From Acanthamoeba lenticulata (Eukaryota; Discosea; Longamoebia; Acanthamoebidae), in the NCBI GenBank assembly GCA_002179805.1, contig NAVB01002164.1:1-20463 (forward strand): DNA of 20,463 bases. Direction: 5' to 3'. The notes under the pieces were generated by a model that was not told where the DNA came from, did no database searches, and was given only the letters and a program-made list of their open reading frames with translations. A program made the translations under genes and the position numbers. This document shows, piece after piece, positions 17,601 to 20,463 of the stretch; position 1 is the first letter of the stretch; each line of letters opens with the position of its first letter.

Positions 17601-20415
17601 CTCTCGTTGGAGATGGTGGGCTTCCTGCGCCGATGTCTAAGCCAGCAGTGGGAGATCCGCGCACGGCTCTATGACGCGCTTACTGAAGTCTTCCGAATCA
17701 GGTGCGCGCCTTTCAACGCTCGAGAGCACCCGCTCCCTTTCGCACTGATTCCTCATTCTTAAATGCCAGCCCTTCGCTGGCTGTGAGGGAAGCGATATTG
17801 GAGCTGCTACTGCACCACCTCACGCAGTTCATTGAGACCAACCCGGGCGTCTCGGCTCCAATCAAGCTGGATCAGTGCGTTGAAGTCTCGCAGACCTCAG
17901 CTGCCACCGTCAAGCGGGTACTCGACCTTGTCCTCGCCCTCGCTTCACCTGCTCCTTTTCTGCGCTGACTCGTCATGTGTGCTCTCGTTTCCTGACCGGA
18001 CGCCCGGCTAGTTGGAGCCGCTGGGCCACTTGATCAATGCCGCCCAGCTGTGCGTCAGCAAGGTGGAGCAAGGCCGGCGCCAGGCGTCGAGCTCCGGTCC
18101 GTTGAGCCCTTACTTGCTAACAATCTGCTATGTGTGTTGATCTGACAGCGTGTGTGCTCGTGTGGTCGTAACAGAGACAGAGCCCGAGCCGCTGCCGGTG
18201 TTTGGGGAACTGCAGGCCATGCTCGACACACTCGTGCAAAAGCTGATTAAAACAGAGGTGCGGTTCACAGCGTCCGTCCTTGTGCCCATGAACCACGCTT
18301 ACTTAGCCCGTGTGTCGCGAACGGCAGCTGGAGGACTTCAGCCTGGACAAGTCGGTCGACTACTCGGATGTGACATGCGAGGGCAGGTTTCATCAGGAAG
18401 CTGCCGTCCTGCTGCTCTCCGCCTTTGAGGCCCTCATCGACTACTCGGTCATGCGGGAAATGCCGGAGCCGCCCTCGGCAACGTCCCTAGGCGTCGCCGT
18501 CGAGCTCTACAGGGTACGGCACAAGACCTCTTGCTGACGTCATTTTCTACTTGGTGGTGCTGACTCGCCGGAGCGCAGCACTACGCAACCCTGCAACAGG
18601 TGTTAAAGGATGCACTAGCCAAGAAGCCGAAAGGCGGCAGCAAAGGCGGAGCCAAGGAGGCGATCGGCAGTCAGGCCAAGGCAAAGGGGGGTAAGGGCGG
18701 TAAGGGCAAGGGCAAAGGTAAGGGTAAGGAGAAAGAGAACGAGCAGGAAGACGAGGAAGGCGACGAGGGCGAGGACAAACCGGCCAAGAAGGGCGGTCGC
18801 GGCCGCGGTGGAGGCGGTTCAGGCATCACCAAGAGGCTCAAGGTTGTGGAGGTGCGTTTTCAACTCCTTCTTCTACTTTTGTGATTTTGTGTTGTTGTTC
18901 TCACTGTCTCGTGTTGTCTTGGTGTAGGGCGCCTTCCTCGGCTTCAACTGCGTGCTGGGTCTCATCAAGCTGCTGGTCGACGAAACCGACGAATCCTCTC
19001 AGAACGGTTAGGAAGCCCTTGCTTCTTTCTTTGCATCGCTTCAGTTTGACAAAATGTTTCCTAACTGAGACACTCGTGCAGCCGATGCGAATGCGGTTCA
19101 TAAGCTGATTCGAGATAACTTTGGCTTTCAGAACTACTTCTTCGCAGCAGCCCACAACCTTCTTACCTCGGTAACCCATTCTATTGCTAATTCTGTTAAT
19201 TTGTCTCGAGACTCACACCAACCACAGTGGAACGAAGAGGTGCAGGAGGGCGTCCTCCTTGAGCTGAACGATACCTCAAGCTTGCGCGCCAAGTTTTGCG
19301 CCAGAGTGAGCCCGTGCCTGCTCCAGGAATTTGTCTCCGTGCACCTCACCCTCGATGGCGCCACGAAGGTACTTTGCAGGTGAGGCCGGCTCGATACATC
19401 AACTAACGAGCTGACGATGGTGACGGCCATACGATACACCACAGAACAAGAAGGCGGGCATGGTGCAGCTCGAGTGCTTGGAGCAGAGCTTGCGCTTCCT
19501 CGTGAGTCAGGCACGGGCGCCCCATCCAGCGCAGCATGTTTCACGCCTGGAGGACAGCGCTGCGTTGATTATCCGCAAACTAAGGCTTGTGCGTCTGTAA
19601 CCACCGCAGTGGGGGCCCAAGAAGGTGGCGGGGCTGTTGAAGGATGCGCTGCTTCCATTAGTGGCCGACTACCAAGATCCTGAAGTCGAGGTGCCCGAAG
19701 GGGAGCGACAGCTCGAGGCCGAAGCTATCATCCACAACACCCTTGTCCGCTTCGAGGTGCGACTGCTGCTTTCTCTGCAACAGATCGTGTGTCGAGTCCT
19801 AATCATCTTGTTGGCACGGGCTTAGGCGATCATGGTGATTCTCGCCAAGTCAAAGCGCTTCAAGGAGGCGGAGCTGTTCATCAACATCGTTGAGCTACTC
19901 TTCGAGTTTCTTCGCTCTCCCAAGGCCGTCCAGGTTTTGCTTCTTTTACTCTTCTTGCTCTTACGGCTGCTCTCTGTCCAGCTTCGCTCATCATGTTGCT
20001 GGCAGGAGCTGGTACCCGTGCACGCTAGGTTGATCAACGCGGCCTGCAGCGAGCTACAAATCGAGAACGCTGTTGTGACCAAGTCACTGCTCTCGCTCTT
20101 CCTCAAGATTGGCCGCTCCATGCCCAAGCTCAACGTTGTACGGTCCTCAACCTTTTTTATACATTATTTTTAATTTAAAAATCGGATTGATTCATTTAGT
20201 TTTCAATAATTTGTAGTTGAATGCGTTGGCGACGGATATACACGTCCTGCTGGGCCACATCAATGAGGAGGACCCATCGAATCAAGCGCAACGTTATCCG
20301 CTGTTGAACGCAGCCACCGCACCGCACTTGCTGCCTCTCATTACGAGCGCCATCGACGCCGCGTTGGACGACGTGGAACAGGCCCTCGTCATCTCCAAGA
20401 ACATGTATCTCGAAG
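14526..20415 (+). CDS. FANCI: Fanconi anaemia group I protein (FANCI) orthologue, 3' end outside window
   Basis: FANCI pairs with FANCD2; the DNA-clamped ID complex is monoubiquitinated in crosslink repair. Thirty exons in the window encode about 1296 residues: 14526-14551, 14616-14687, 14745-14866, 14928-15097, 15167-15385, 15451-15517, 15593-15725, 15789-15899, 15958-16110, 16170-16404, 16466-16541, 16596-16821, 16883-16979, 17052-17234, 17299-17369, 17439-17530, 17593-17701, 17770-17917, 18012-18096, 18175-18257, 18328-18513, 18579-18851, 18928-19006, 19082-19170, 19228-19368, 19445-19501, 19610-19756, 19826-19933, 20006-20137, 20217-20415. FANCI hallmarks: [118 protein letters not shown]. 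Lys552 in LLETFK matches the human K523 ubiquitination site. The start ATG 14526 has A at -3 and G at +4. About 120-130 residues precede the conserved body; the exon 3/4 junction is less certain (F or I variants). The C-terminus lies beyond the window. Confidence 0.9.
14788..14820 (+). repeat. GAG/CAG trinucleotide tract coding Glu7-Gln4
   Basis: Seven Glu codons are followed by four CAG codons in exon 3 of FANCI, within a wider acidic stretch after the H3-like tail. Confidence 0.85.
15386..15450 (+). other. GC-AG intron in FANCI, supported by family alignment (65 nt)
   Basis: The junction GAG|GCAACG ... TTCCAG|ATG joins NALLPE to MDAIPDEDF in phase 0 and, as I recall the vertebrate protein, keeps the same spacing between the two flanking helices. 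The alternative GT donor (GCC|GTAAAC, 15363) would delete seven residues from that helix. Confidence 0.6.
17396..17406 (+). repeat. Run of eleven G in a FANCI intron
   Basis: A homopolymer G11 lies in the 17370-17438 intron. It could form a quadruplex-like structure in pre-mRNA or be an assembly-sensitive site. Confidence 0.8.
18621..18830 (+). repeat. Lys/Gly-rich, acidic and RGG-like low-complexity insert in FANCI
   Basis: Within exon 22, codons give GGSKGGAK, repeated KG units, a Glu/Asp stretch, then [13 protein letters not shown]. It sits between the conserved helices ending [15 protein letters not shown] and beginning [12 protein letters not shown], where vertebrate FANCI has only a short Lys-containing loop. 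Confidence 0.75.
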
Positions 20416-20463
20416 GTTCGTCACCACCGTTGTTGTCCCGTCTTTGGCGTAACCTCCATACTT

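Overview
The window is nuclear DNA from a compact, intron-rich protist genome. It has GC-rich exons, AT-rich spacers of about 65-200 bp, and about 70 short spliceosomal introns (mostly 51-108 nt, many with a CTNAY-like branch motif). Gene content (tandem F-box/LRR genes, EF-hand protein, ankyrin protein, carotenoid oxygenase, Fanconi pathway gene) and intron style suggest an amoebozoan such as Acanthamoeba; this is inference, since no marker gene is present. All gene models below were built by hand from splice-site phase and family similarity. No single open frame covers any of them.

Layout: (1) 51-1087 (+), 3' part of a carotenoid/retinoid oxygenase. (2) 1242-3159 (+) and (3) 3321-5371 (+), tandem paralogues with a coiled coil, an F-box and leucine-rich repeats. 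(4) 5483-6270 (+), a 167-residue protein with four EF-hands. (5) 10420-6378 (-), a 13-exon, about 1056-residue protein joining a cyclic-nucleotide-binding fold to a C-terminal domain resembling nucleoside phosphorylases. (6) 13057-10583 (-), an ankyrin-repeat protein with a low-complexity and coiled-coil tail. (7) 13123-14324 (+), a METTL21/Methyltransf_16-type methyltransferase, divergent from gene 6 with 65 bp between start codons. (8) 14526 to beyond the right edge (+), a FANCI orthologue with 30 exons in the window.

Genes 4 and 5 are convergent with interleaved poly(A) signals. Genes 6 and 7 probably share a bidirectional promoter. The genes do not form one pathway; the order looks like ordinary tight eukaryotic packing plus one tandem duplication.

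The most unusual signal is the start of the FANCI gene. After splicing, the first residues copy the histone H3 tail in exact register (R2, T3, K4, A7, R8, K9, S10, G13, K14), followed by an acidic/Gln tract, so an H3-like tail appears to precede the FANCI body. Also notable are the gene 5 domain fusion, three predicted GC-AG introns, a 7-nt first coding exon with a tandem CAGCAG acceptor, and intron differences between the F-box paralogues.
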